A stretch of DNA of 64,000 nucleotides from Hymenobacter negativus (lineage in GTDB: Bacteria; Bacteroidota; Bacteroidia; Cytophagales; Hymenobacteraceae): contig NZ_JAGETZ010000003.1 in assembly GCF_017571495.1 (NCBI RefSeq), positions 62,001 through 126,000 on the forward strand. Direction: 5' to 3'. The notes beneath the pieces are model-generated. The model was not told the origin of the DNA. It was given only the letters and a program-made list of their open reading frames with translations, and did no database searches. The first letter of the stretch is position 1. Every line of letters starts with the position of its first letter. Positions 8,886 to 17,124 of this stretch are shown piece after piece. The position numbers were made by a program, and so were the translations under genes.

Positions 8886-9311
8886 CTACGCGGCCAAGTT
8901 GAGGCGGTAGGCCTCGAGCTGGGTGATGTAGCCGGTCACCATTTCCAGGTCGGCGGCGTTGCGGAACTCGGCCAGGTCCTGGAGCGAGCTTTCGTCGCCG
9001 GAGGCACCTTGCAGGGCCAGCTTTTTTTTGCGAGCTACGAGCGTAGCCTGCTCAGCTTCGAGCTCTTCGCGCTCGGTGGAGGCATCCGCCGGCAGGGCAG
9101 CGAGGTCCGCGTTCACGCTTTGCAGGTTACGGTCGGCGCGGTTGAACTGTTGCTGGGCGATGCCGGCGCGAATCTCGCCTTCATCTTCGTTGTAGCCAAG
9201 AACGACCTCGTCTTTTGAGAGGCGACTCTGGATGCGGCGGGCAGGCACCAGGGCCTTGTCGCAGGCCGCGCGGGTAGTCATGGCTGAGAAATCAAAGCTT
9301 GGAACGTTCAT
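8886..9311 (-). CDS. Hypothetical protein, helical
   Basis: A 141-residue protein of unknown function, GC-rich like the core genes. Mostly predicted helix: SVNADLAALPADASTEREEL and EAEQATLVARKKKLALQG look like coiled-coil segments. It contains FNRADRNLQS and ends ITQLEAYRLNLAA. No signal peptide. Its codon use fits the host, unlike the AT-rich genes on either side. I do not recognise a family. Confidence 0.7.
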   Translation of the reverse strand: MNVPSFDFSAMTTRAACDKALVPARRIQSRLSKDEVVLGYNEDEGEIRAGIAQQQFNRADRNLQSVNADLAALPADASTEREELEAEQATLVARKKKLALQGASGDESSLQDLAEFRNAADLEMVTGYITQLEAYRLNLAA

Positions 9312-9466
9312 GGTAAATGATTAAAGGAGAAAAATATCATCGGCACTTGCCGACGATGCCCTGAACGCAAGGATAGATAGGTATATTGTTGAGTACCCGC
9401 CCAACCTTTCGTTAGCGCGGTTTGTGAAGTAAGGGCGGAGGCGTACCCAAAGCCGTAATACCTTCC

Positions 9467-10033
9467 TCAGCTAGCCGCTTCGTCGGTGGGGGCATCCAGG
9501 GCCGCCAGCTCGGCCCGCAGACCGGCAGCGCGGGCCAGCAGCAGGCGGCGGCTAGCCTCGGCGGTGGGACCGGCCCACAGGCGGGCCTGGGCGGCAAAGA
9601 GCTCGTCCTGAGTCAGGGCAGAAGGGCAGGCCGGGTCCGCGAGCAGGGCCAGGCGGGCCGCACTGGCCAGCCGGCGGGCTTCGATGGGGGCCAGGGCGGC
9701 CAGCACCCGGTCCAGCTCTTGGGTGGCCAGGTGCCGGCGGCGGGCCAGCGGGCGCGGCAGGGGCGCAGGTGGGGCCGGTACCAGCGGCGGCAGGGGCGGC
9801 AGAGCATCGCCGGGGGCCACAGCCAGCGCCTGCCGGGTGGCCAGGGGCAAGGTTGCCAGCAAGGCGCTGAACGCGTCGCTGGGCTCGCCGGTCAGGAAGC
9901 GGGTGCCGGTTTCGGCCTGAGCCACGGCTATGCGGGAGGTGCCCAACAGGGTCGCCATTTGAGTCTGGGTTAGGGCGAGGTAACGGCGCAGGGCAGGCAG
10001 GCTGCCGGAAGTGGGCACACGTATAGCAAGCAT
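9467..10033 (-). CDS. Helix-turn-helix (XRE-like) protein
   Basis: A 188-residue protein. Residues ~12-45 look like an XRE helix-turn-helix: LPALRRYLALTQTQMATLLG, then TSRIAVAQAETGTRFL. The rest is Ala/Leu/Pro-rich with a proline spacer (LPPLPPLVPAPPAPLPRPLA) and a helical C-terminus, without a recognisable domain. ATG at 10031-10033 chosen; the frame runs back to 10150 through the large inverted repeat, which is unlikely to be coding. The repeat just upstream could be its operator or only a mobile palindrome. Confidence 0.65.
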   Translation of the reverse strand: MLAIRVPTSGSLPALRRYLALTQTQMATLLGTSRIAVAQAETGTRFLTGEPSDAFSALLATLPLATRQALAVAPGDALPPLPPLVPAPPAPLPRPLARRRHLATQELDRVLAALAPIEARRLASAARLALLADPACPSALTQDELFAAQARLWAGPTAEASRRLLLARAAGLRAELAALDAPTDEAAS

Positions 10034-10068
10034 AGGCAAAGTCGGGATGGGTGGCGCGAAAGGTAAAC

Positions 10069-10146
10069 GCGGCGAGGGGGATGCTACAAAGAGGCTTGTT
10101 ACAAAAATAAATGTAACAAGCCTCTTTGTAGCATCCCCCTCGCCGC
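10069..10146. repeat. Perfect 35-bp inverted repeat
   Basis: 10069-10103 (starting GCGGCGAGGGGGATGCTACA) is exactly complementary to 10112-10146; the 8-base loop is AAAATAAA. It lies 35 bases upstream of the XRE-like gene. A hairpin this long could be a terminator, a regulator site or a MITE-like element. It shares no motif with the other palindrome families here. Confidence 0.9.
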
Positions 10147-10336
10147 CCATTTCGGTAGGATGGCCTGCTCTATAGCACCTTTACTTGGGCGGGCGTTTCT
10201 AGTTGTTATCCAGTAGGCTGCCTCCGTGGTGCGTGATTTAAAGGGTCCTCCCCGTAACGTTAAAATTTAGGGGGAAGAATTCCGGACCTTTCACAACAAA
10301 CAAAGCCCAAGAATCCAGAAACGCATCCTATGGATT

Positions 10337-10440
10337 TTCTGCATCGAAAACAACGCCAGTGACATTCGTCTTTCCACGCTCATTCGCATGGCGAAGGCTT
10401 TGATAAGCAGTTGAAGTTGCTGGGGATTAGTTTTACCTTG
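10337..10440 (+). pseudogene. Possible remnant of an XRE-family regulator
   Basis: Frame 10342-10404 reads IENNASDIRLSTLIRMAKAL, which looks like the C-terminal half of a Bacteroidota XRE helix-turn-helix domain. A one-base shift at ~10402 continues as DKQLKLLGISF. No start or intact N-terminal half is visible. This is a short match judged by eye. Confidence 0.35.
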
Positions 10441-10469
10441 CTGGCGTGCCAGCAGAGGGAGCATTTATC

Positions 10470-10535
10470 TATCCAACGGTGAGTAGATTGCTGCTAACCT
10501 GCGTACTAGAGCAAGCGCAGATTACTGCGACTGAT
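10470..10535. repeat. Diverged copy of the 6738-6807 hairpin element
   Basis: TATCCAACGGTGAGTAGATTGCTGC..ACCTGCGTACTAGAGCAAGC aligns with 6740-6790 (with short gaps). The stem is largely lost here. It lies ~40 bases before the SUKH gene, much as the first copy lies before the DUF2004-like gene. Confidence 0.55.
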
Positions 10536-10575
10536 GATGGTGAAAAGCTAAATGTAAGGTGCAAAAAAACCGACC

Positions 10576-11316
10576 ATGCTAGTACCCGATGATTTTACTG
10601 ATTTTCTGTTTTGGTTTAAAAAAGCCACAGAAGCATCCTGGGCAAAAACAGAACAGCAAATGCATAAAGACATACCTCTCCTGAATGCAAAATGGGTAGG
10701 AATGAAGAAATCGGAAATTGATGAGGTTGAAAAACGGTTTGAAATTAAATTTCCGCCAGATTATCGGGAGTTTTTAAAAATATTGCATACAATAAGACCT
10801 AAGCCAGTCCAAGACAGCTGTTTTTTCTTCGATTGGTTAGGAGAAGAAAAAATGATTATTGATAAATTAAATTGGCCCTATTCTTCAATGTTGCCAAACG
10901 GTATCTGGTTAAAGTCTTGGGGAGTAATTCCTGATTCACAAGATGTGATTTTCAATAGATTCAGTGAATGGTATCATCAAGCACCCAAGTTAATTCCAAT
11001 ATTTGGCCATCGATACATTGTAAGCGAACCGTATAGACGCGGAAACCCCGTTTTATCAGTTTATGGCTGGGATACCATAGTCTATGGTTGGAACTTGAAG
11101 GATTATTTATTAAATGAATTTAGCGAAAATATGCCTGAAGAATTGTTTGAAAAAACCTATGATGAGGATGGCAGCTGGAGTTATAATTTTAAGGATGAAA
11201 TACAAGATGTTTTTGATTCAAATTGGTTAAAATGTAGTTACAATGATATACGCTGCTGGGGCGAATTAATCGAACAAGCTGGTGGTGATTGGAAATATCA
11301 ACCTCGAAGGCAATAA
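10576..11316 (+). CDS. SMI1/KNR4 (SUKH) family protein
   Basis: A 246-residue SUKH-superfamily protein. Diagnostic segments: KKSEIDEVEKRFEIKFPPDY followed by REFLKIL (residues ~51-77), then IPIFGHRYI, NPVLSVYGWDTIVYGWNLKD and YLLNEF (~138-192). SUKH proteins are common immunity proteins against polymorphic or contact-dependent toxins and are often found as orphan arrays without a toxin. AT-rich, no signal peptide, cytoplasmic. No toxin gene is next to it. Flanked by the diverged hairpin upstream and a strong palindromic terminator downstream. Confidence 0.88.
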   Translation: MLVPDDFTDFLFWFKKATEASWAKTEQQMHKDIPLLNAKWVGMKKSEIDEVEKRFEIKFPPDYREFLKILHTIRPKPVQDSCFFFDWLGEEKMIIDKLNWPYSSMLPNGIWLKSWGVIPDSQDVIFNRFSEWYHQAPKLIPIFGHRYIVSEPYRRGNPVLSVYGWDTIVYGWNLKDYLLNEFSENMPEELFEKTYDEDGSWSYNFKDEIQDVFDSNWLKCSYNDIRCWGELIEQAGGDWKYQPRRQ

Positions 11317-11580
11317 GGTTGAATAGTTTACACATTAAATGTATTTATATTACAAAGAACTTTAGCTTTTTGATTTGGTTTTGATTATGAAATGGTTAGA
11401 TGTTTCCTGGCTTACACCAAAATGCTGACCCTTTTACCATTAGTTGCCATATTTCACGGCTGCTTCTATGATAACGCTGGACATTCTTCGACGAGAAAAC
11501 TGTGATTTCACTTGAAGAATAGCAGTTGGAGTACACGGATTTTATAAATAATAAGTTCTGATTTAAAGTATTCTCAACCC

Positions 11581-11616
11581 AAAACGCCCCGCAACCAACC
11601 AGTTGCGGGGCGTTTT
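11581..11616. terminator. GCCCCG-family palindromic terminator, copy 4
   Basis: AAAACGCCCCGCAAC (11581-11595) pairs perfectly with GTTGCGGGGCGTTTT (11602-11616); loop CAACCA. It separates the SUKH gene from the convergent molybdoenzyme operon. The core is shared with copies at 6547, 7550 and 8774, but the loop differs. Confidence 0.88.
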
Positions 11617-11650
11617 TATGTCAATCCAGCGGCACTAGCCGCGGCAGTTG

Positions 11651-13891
11651 CTATAGCAGTTTGTCAATCGTGACGGGCAGGTCGCGCACGCGCTTGCCGG
11701 TGGCGTGGTAGATGGCATTGGCCACGGCGGCGGCTACGCCGAGCAGGCCCACTTCGCCGAGTCCTTTAATGCCGAGCGGGTTTACTTCGGCGTCTTCCTC
11801 GTGCACGAAAATCACATCGATGTTGTGGATGTCGGCGTTGACGGGGATGTGGTATTCGGCGTAGTTGTGGTTCATGAAGCGGCCGAAGCGGTGGTCCATC
11901 ACCGATTCCTCCATCAGGGCCGAGCTGATGCCCCAGACCACGGAGCCGAGGACCTGGCTGCGGGCCGTTTTGGGGTTGATGATGCGGCCAGCGGCCACGG
12001 CATTCACCACGCGGGTGACATGCACTGTCATCAGGTCGGGGTCCACTTTCACTTCCACAAACACCGCGTTGTGGGCGTGCATGGAGTATTTCGGCGGCTT
12101 TATCATATCGACCATGCCGGGCAGCTTGGAGTTTTGTGCTTCGATTTTGGGTTCGCCGCTGGCTTGCACTAGGTCGCGCAGCACCACGGCCTGGGTGAGG
12201 TCGGAGCGCAGGCGCATTTGGCCGTTGGCAAACTGCACGTCGTCGATTTTGGCGTCTTTGAAAGCCGGGTGGTCCATCTTTTGGGCCTGCTTCAGTAGCT
12301 GTTCGCCCAGCTTGGCGCAGGCTTCCTGCACGGCGGTGCCCACGGAGGCGGCGGTCCAGGAGCCGCCCTGCACGGGGGCTTCGGGCAATTCCGTATCACC
12401 CAGCACGAAGGTGACGGCCTCGATGGGCAAGCCCATGCTTTCGGCCGCAATCTGCGTCATGATGGTGTAGGTGCCGGTGCCGATGTCGTTGGAGCCGCTG
12501 CTCACGGTGAGGTGGCCGTCGGCGTCGAGGCTGACTTTGGCCAGGGCTGGCTGCTTTTGCGCGTCCCAGATGCCGCCGCCCATGCCCCAGCCCACCAACA
12601 GGTTGCCGTCGCGCATGGAGCCAGGCTCCGGCGTGCGCTGGTCCCAGCCAAATTTGGCGGCACCTTCGCGGTAGCAAGCACGCAGGTTCTTGCTGCTGTA
12701 GGGCAGGTTTTGGGCTTGGTCGAAATCGGAATAGTTGCGGATGCGGAATTCCAGTGGGTCGAGGCCGGCGGCGTAGGCCATTTCGTCCATCGCAATTTCC
12801 AGCGCGATGGAGCCCGAGGCCGCCCCGGGTGCCCGCATATCCAGCGGCGTGTACACGTCGAGCTTGGACAGACGGTAGCCCAGCTTCACGTTTTTGCAGT
12901 CGTAGAGCGTGCCGCTCCAGCCCACTACGTTTTCGGTGAAGTCTTCAAACTGCGAGGTTTCGGCCACCGCAAAATGGTTGATGCCGGTGAGCGAGCCGTC
13001 TTCGGCCGTGGCCAGGGCTACGTGCTGCAAGGTTTCGGGCCGGTGGCCGAAGCTGAACATCTGCTGGCGGGTGAGCGATACCCGCACCGAGCGCTGCAAT
13101 TCCAGCGAGGCCAGCACCGCCAGAAACAACTGGTGCTGGGGCCGCAGTCCCGAGCCAAAGCCGCCGCCGGTGTACTTCGAAATCACCCGGGCCTCGTCCT
13201 TGCTCAGCCCGAATATCTTCATGATATACTGCTGGCTGTTGAAAGCGCCCTGCGTTTTGTCGTACACGTTCAGCTTCTTATCCCCGAGCCATTCCACCGT
13301 GGTGGCGAACATCTCCATGGGGTTGTGGTGCTGGGCGTGGTGCGAATAATTGGCCTCCACGTGGGCCACGCCCTGCTCCCAGCCGCGCCCAAAGTTACCG
13401 CGCGACTTCGGCGGCTGGTAGCCAGTTTTGCCCCTGCCCGGCTCAAAAGCCTCGTCGATGTGCTGGGTCAGTTCGGTTTCGTGCGCTTCTTCCTCGTACT
13501 CAATTTCGAGGATGGAAGCGGCGTAGCGGGCCAGCTCAAATGTATCGGCTACCACCAGCGCCACCGGCTGCTGGCTAAACCGAATTTCGGGCTTGTGCAG
13601 CGGCCGGAAGGGCGAGCCGCCGGGTGCCACGTCGTCCTTGTAGCTGCGGTCGAGCCAGGCCAGCGAGGGCACGTTTTCGTGCGAGAAAACCTGGTGTACG
13701 CCCGGCAGCGCCAGCACCGGGTCCGCATTGATTTTCGTGATTTTGCCCTTGGCAATCGGGCTGCTCACCACGTGGCCATAGAGCAGGTTGGGTACGTTAA
13801 ATTCGGCAGCGTACTTGGCGGTGCCCAGCACCTTGGCCGGGCCATCAATGCGGCTGGTGGGTTTGCCGATATAGTCGGTTTGGAGAGTCAT
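11651..13891 (-). CDS. Molybdenum hydroxylase large (Moco) subunit, PaoC/YagR-like
   Basis: A 746-residue xanthine dehydrogenase-family molybdopterin-binding subunit, last gene of a three-gene operon. The N-terminal a/b hammerhead starts IDGPAKVLGTAKYAAEFNVP. Cofactor loops follow: KTQGAF, GGGFGSGLRPQ, DMRAPGAASGSIALEIAMDE, GSNDIGTGTYT. The active-site Glu lies in IKGLGEVGLLGVAAAVANAI near the C-terminus. The family hydroxylates aldehydes or N-heterocycles using water. The PaoB-type FAD partner favours aldehyde oxidation, but the substrate cannot be read from sequence. No Tat signal on this subunit. Confidence 0.92.
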   Translation of the reverse strand: MTLQTDYIGKPTSRIDGPAKVLGTAKYAAEFNVPNLLYGHVVSSPIAKGKITKINADPVLALPGVHQVFSHENVPSLAWLDRSYKDDVAPGGSPFRPLHKPEIRFSQQPVALVVADTFELARYAASILEIEYEEEAHETELTQHIDEAFEPGRGKTGYQPPKSRGNFGRGWEQGVAHVEANYSHHAQHHNPMEMFATTVEWLGDKKLNVYDKTQGAFNSQQYIMKIFGLSKDEARVISKYTGGGFGSGLRPQHQLFLAVLASLELQRSVRVSLTRQQMFSFGHRPETLQHVALATAEDGSLTGINHFAVAETSQFEDFTENVVGWSGTLYDCKNVKLGYRLSKLDVYTPLDMRAPGAASGSIALEIAMDEMAYAAGLDPLEFRIRNYSDFDQAQNLPYSSKNLRACYREGAAKFGWDQRTPEPGSMRDGNLLVGWGMGGGIWDAQKQPALAKVSLDADGHLTVSSGSNDIGTGTYTIMTQIAAESMGLPIEAVTFVLGDTELPEAPVQGGSWTAASVGTAVQEACAKLGEQLLKQAQKMDHPAFKDAKIDDVQFANGQMRLRSDLTQAVVLRDLVQASGEPKIEAQNSKLPGMVDMIKPPKYSMHAHNAVFVEVKVDPDLMTVHVTRVVNAVAAGRIINPKTARSQVLGSVVWGISSALMEESVMDHRFGRFMNHNYAEYHIPVNADIHNIDVIFVHEEDAEVNPLGIKGLGEVGLLGVAAAVANAIYHATGKRVRDLPVTIDKLL

Positions 13892-13942
13892 AATAATTTA
13901 TCGGAGGGGTGGGCGATTGGACGAGTTGCTGACCCGAATCAG

Positions 13943-14044
13943 CCGGTCATGCAGCGCGTAGCGAAGCATCTCGCGTGCAATGGTGACTCAATCGGTTGGT
14001 TTACTTAGGCAAGCGAGGTGCTTCGCTGCGCGCTGCATGACGGG
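13943..14044. repeat. MITE/REP-like palindrome, copy A
   Basis: Imperfect 36-base arms (13944-13979 and 14008-14043, CGGTCATGCAGCGCGTAGCG type) flank a ~28-base centre. The left arm end plus centre (GCAATGGTGACTCAATCGGTT) matches, inverted, the centre of the copy at 30363-30471, so the whole element is conserved and not just the stem. It sits between the large and FAD subunit genes of one operon. Confidence 0.85.
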
Positions 14045-14066
14045 TTTTCAAACACCACCGCCACCC

Positions 14067-15092
14067 TTACGGATTGGAATTCTGGAAAGCGTTGTCGTCA
14101 ACCACCTGATTCATCTCAGTGGCCTGCTTCAAGGCTCGCACAATGGCGCGCTTGGCCAGCTCAATCTTGAAGTTATTAGTACCCTGACCTTTCGCGCCGG
14201 CCAGCACCTGGGCCGCGGCGGTGCGGAAAGTGTCGGCCGTGGCGGGCTGGCCAATGAGCAGGGCCTCGGCGGTTTTGTCGCGCCAGGGCTTGTGGGCCAC
14301 ACCGCCCAGAGCCAAGCGGGCATCCGTTATAATGCCCCCGTCCAGCTCCAGAGCGGTGGCCACGCTCACCAGCGCAAAGGCGTAGCTGGTGCGGTCGCGC
14401 AGCTTGAGGTAGCTGTAGTTTTTCTCAAAACCCTTGGCGGGCAGGTCCAGGCCGGTAATCAGCTCGCCGGGCTCCAGAGTATTGTCGCGCTCGGGGCTGT
14501 CGCCGGGCAGGCGGTGGAAATCCTCGAAGGCAATGGTACGCTCACCGTTCGGGCCGCTCACGCGCACGGTGGCTTCCAGCGCGGCCAGGGCCACGCACAT
14601 GTCGGAAGGGTGGGTAGCAATGCAGGCTTCGCTGGCCCCCAGAATGGCGTGGATGCGGTTGTAGCCGCCAATGGCCGAGCAGCCGGAGCCGGGTTCGCGC
14701 TTGTTGCAAGGCGTGGCCAAGTCGTAGAAATAGTAGCAGCGGGTGCGCTGCATGAGGTTGCCGCCGTCGGTGGCCATGTTGCGCAGTTGCGGGCTGGCCC
14801 CGGCCAGGATGGCCTGATTGAGCAGCGGATAGCGCTTTTCTACTTCCGGATGCCAGGCGGTATCGGCATTAGTCGCCAGCGCACCTAGGCGCAGGCCGCC
14901 GTCAGCAGATGCGGTAATGCTGTCGAGGCCAAGTTTTTTGAGGCCTATGAGGTGCGTGGGGCGCTCCACGTTTTCCTTCATCAAATCGACCAGGTTGGTG
15001 CCGCCGCCGATGTAGGCCGAACCAGGCTGCCCTGCTTTTTCGCGCACCGCAGCATCGATGGCCGGCGCTTGTGCAAAAGTGAAACTATTCAT
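14067..15092 (-). CDS. Molybdenum hydroxylase FAD subunit with 4Fe-4S insert, PaoB/YagS-like
   Basis: A 341-residue FAD-binding subunit. FAD loop: [20 protein letters not shown] (residues ~26-45). [13 protein letters not shown] is typical of the family. The insert [20 protein letters not shown] followed by GC, with further Cys downstream, matches the [4Fe-4S] region of E. coli PaoB/YagS and sets it apart from plain XDH FAD subunits. It transfers electrons between the 2Fe-2S and Moco subunits. 33 bases downstream of the 2Fe-2S gene; separated from the large subunit gene by a MITE-like palindrome. Confidence 0.92.
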   Translation of the reverse strand: MNSFTFAQAPAIDAAVREKAGQPGSAYIGGGTNLVDLMKENVERPTHLIGLKKLGLDSITASADGGLRLGALATNADTAWHPEVEKRYPLLNQAILAGASPQLRNMATDGGNLMQRTRCYYFYDLATPCNKREPGSGCSAIGGYNRIHAILGASEACIATHPSDMCVALAALEATVRVSGPNGERTIAFEDFHRLPGDSPERDNTLEPGELITGLDLPAKGFEKNYSYLKLRDRTSYAFALVSVATALELDGGIITDARLALGGVAHKPWRDKTAEALLIGQPATADTFRTAAAQVLAGAKGQGTNNFKIELAKRAIVRALKQATEMNQVVDDNAFQNSNP

Positions 15093-15125
15093 ATTCTTAA
15101 AAGAAGAAGGAGGGGAAAGAAGGAG

Positions 15126-15737
15126 TTATTTCGCTGGCTCCACAGGGGCCATGTCGGGCTTGGTGGCGCCGGCCGCCCATTGGCCCACGTCTTCCTTCGG
15201 TTTCAGATTCTTCGTTCCTGATTCTTCATTGGTAAGAACTTCCATCACCGCGCTCAGGATGTTAGGATAGGCCCCGCAGCGGCAGAGGTTGCCGCTCATC
15301 AGTTCCCGTACTTCGGCTTCGGTCCGGGCCTTGCCTTCGTTGAGGAGGCCCTGGGCCGAGCAAATCTGGCCCGGCGTGCAGTAGCCGCACTGGAAGGCGT
15401 CGTGGTCGATGAAGGCTTGTTGCAGCGGGTGCAGGTTTTCTTCGGTACCCAGGCCTTCGATGGTTTGGATTTCGCTGCCTTCCTGCATCACCGCCAGGCT
15501 CAGGCAGGAGTTGATGCGCTTGCCATCCACCAGCACGGTGCAGGCGCCGCACTGGCCGTGGTCGCAGCCCTTCTTCGTGCCGGTCAGGTCCAGGTATTCG
15601 CGCAGGGCGTCGAGCAGCGTGGTCCAGGGCGCAATTTGTAGGGTATGGTCCTGGCCGTTGATGTGCAGCGTGACAGATTGGGTGGGAGCCAGGGCCACGG
15701 GCAGGCGGTCCAGCGGGGCTTGGGTAATGTGGGACAT
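15126..15737 (-). CDS. Molybdenum hydroxylase 2Fe-2S subunit, PaoA/YagT-like
   Basis: A 203-residue iron-sulfur subunit, first gene of the operon. The plant-type [2Fe-2S] motif is GCDHGQCGACTVLVDGKRIN followed by SC (residues ~60-80). The second cluster has CGYCTPGQI and GNLCRCGAYPNI. Both clusters are complete. No Tat-type N-terminus is visible (MSHITQAPLDRLPVALAPTQ), unlike E. coli PaoA, so the enzyme is probably cytoplasmic. The C-terminal ~35 residues (EESGTKNLKPKEDVG...) are an extension beyond the usual domain. Confidence 0.92.
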   Translation of the reverse strand: MSHITQAPLDRLPVALAPTQSVTLHINGQDHTLQIAPWTTLLDALREYLDLTGTKKGCDHGQCGACTVLVDGKRINSCLSLAVMQEGSEIQTIEGLGTEENLHPLQQAFIDHDAFQCGYCTPGQICSAQGLLNEGKARTEAEVRELMSGNLCRCGAYPNILSAVMEVLTNEESGTKNLKPKEDVGQWAAGATKPDMAPVEPAK

Positions 15738-16104
15738 AGAGCAAGTCGTTATGATTGAACCGCAACTGCACCGAAAGCCCGTAAAACTTCCGCAAGGCCA
15801 CTGTTGAGGTGGAATTCTATACGTGCTCAGTCGGCCTACGTTATGTTCCCCAGGCTTTTGCAGACAATGCCACAGCGGTAGCGTACTTCCGATAGCTCAA
15901 CGGAAGTACTGGTCTTTGAACTGACAGCCTGCTGCTTCAAGCAGTTTGCCTGGATGGCTTCATTCAGCGAGAAAATGGCTGGATTCGTCCTGTATAGCCT
16001 TGGATTAAGCCAGATTCGCTGCCGGCCCTATTGGCAAAAGGTAATTTTGGTAGTGAAAAAAAGGCCAGTAGAATACTTGCTGACCATTGTTTGCACTGAT
16101 TGCC
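15738..16104. other. Divergent intergenic region
   Basis: Lies between the molybdoenzyme operon (-) and the small membrane protein / two-component genes (+). TAATTTTG at 16042-16049 fits the -7 consensus for the + strand. No other clear structure seen. Confidence 0.4.
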
Positions 16105-16293
16105 ATGGTGAAAAATTTTCAACGCTATTTCCGTTTTTACTTAGCGTCCTTCCTGTTCGGCCTGCTGCTGATGGGCATCCGGTGGCAGGGCGCGCCGCTG
16201 GGGGCCGCTGGGCTGGAGAAAGAGCCCACCAAAACCGGCGCATCGGCTCCCCGGCCGGCGCCGGCTGGCCGGGCCACGGTGGCATTTCGCTAG
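16105..16293 (+). CDS. Putative small membrane protein
   Basis: A 62-residue frame: MVKNFQRYFRFYLASFLFGL, then LLMGIRW and a Pro/Ala/Gly-rich polar tail. One hydrophobic segment (residues ~11-26) preceded by basic residues predicts an inner-membrane anchor with an outside tail. It ends 103 bases before the response regulator gene. It could be a small regulator or accessory of that two-component system, or a non-coding frame; support is composition and position only. An upstream ATG at 16087 is possible. Confidence 0.4.
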   Translation: MVKNFQRYFRFYLASFLFGLLLMGIRWQGAPLGAAGLEKEPTKTGASAPRPAPAGRATVAFR

Positions 16294-16395
16294 TCTTTAC
16301 CCCACTGCAAAATGGCCATCGGTCCCTTGTCTGGCAAGCGTGGTGGGGGAGGAGCGGGTAGAAATTTCGGGCCGGCGGCGCTACCTTCCGGCCCC

Positions 16396-17076
16396 ATGAA
16401 AATCCTTTTAGTTGAAGACGAGCCCTCGGTAGCAGCCTTCCTGCACCAGGGCCTTACCGAGCAAGGCTACGCCGTGGACCTGGCCGCCGATGGCCTGCTG
16501 GGCCTGCGCCACGCCCAATCCACGCACTACGACTGCCTGATTCTGGACCAGATGCTGCCCGGCCTCAGCGGCTTGGAAGTGTGCCGGCAGGTGCGCGCCC
16601 ACGACCCCGGCGTGCCCATCCTCATGCTCACCGCGCTGGGCGAAACCGACGACAAAATCCGCGGCCTCGATGCCGGCGCCGACGACTACCTCGTCAAGCC
16701 TTTTGCCTTCGATGAGCTGCTGGCCCGCCTCCGCGCCCTCGTGCGCCGCCGTACCGAAGCCCCGGCACCCAAGGCCCCTCTTCGCCTTGCCGACCTCACC
16801 CTCGACCCCTCCGCCAAGCGGGTGGAGCGGGCCGGGCAGGCCATTCAGCTTACCGCCCGTGAATTCGCGCTGCTGGAATACCTGCTCCGCAACCAGGGCC
16901 GGGTGGTGTCGCGCGCCGATTTGCTGGAGCACGTCTGGGACATGAGCTTCGATACAGGCTCGAATGTGATTGACGTATACATCAACTTCCTGCGCAAGAA
17001 AGTGGACAAGGGGTTTGAGCCCAAGCTGATTCACACGCTGGTGGGCATGGGGTACGTGATGAAGAATGAAGGGTAA
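16396..17076 (+). CDS. OmpR/PhoB-family response regulator
   Basis: A 226-residue two-component regulator. Receiver domain residues 1-120: MKILLVEDEPSVAAF (acidic pocket), phospho-Asp in DCLILDQMLPGLSG, Thr in MLTALG, Lys in YLVKPFAF. Winged helix C-terminal: LTAREFALLEYLLRNQGRVV, then SRADLLEHVWD and NVIDVYINFLRKKVDKG. 48 bases upstream of the kinase gene. Its resemblance to metal-responsive CusR/CopR-type regulators is general only. The tandem 11-bp repeats at 18630-18684 are a likely binding site. Confidence 0.92.
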   Translation: MKILLVEDEPSVAAFLHQGLTEQGYAVDLAADGLLGLRHAQSTHYDCLILDQMLPGLSGLEVCRQVRAHDPGVPILMLTALGETDDKIRGLDAGADDYLVKPFAFDELLARLRALVRRRTEAPAPKAPLRLADLTLDPSAKRVERAGQAIQLTAREFALLEYLLRNQGRVVSRADLLEHVWDMSFDTGSNVIDVYINFLRKKVDKGFEPKLIHTLVGMGYVMKNEG

Positions 17077-17124
17077 TCATCGGTCATTGCTGGCGAAGAG
17101 CCCACGATGAAATAATCTGCGCCA

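Noticed and set aside
12512-14008. 498-codon open frame on the plus strand
   Set aside because: Antisense to the molybdoenzyme large subunit and its start; it also runs through the MITE-like palindrome.
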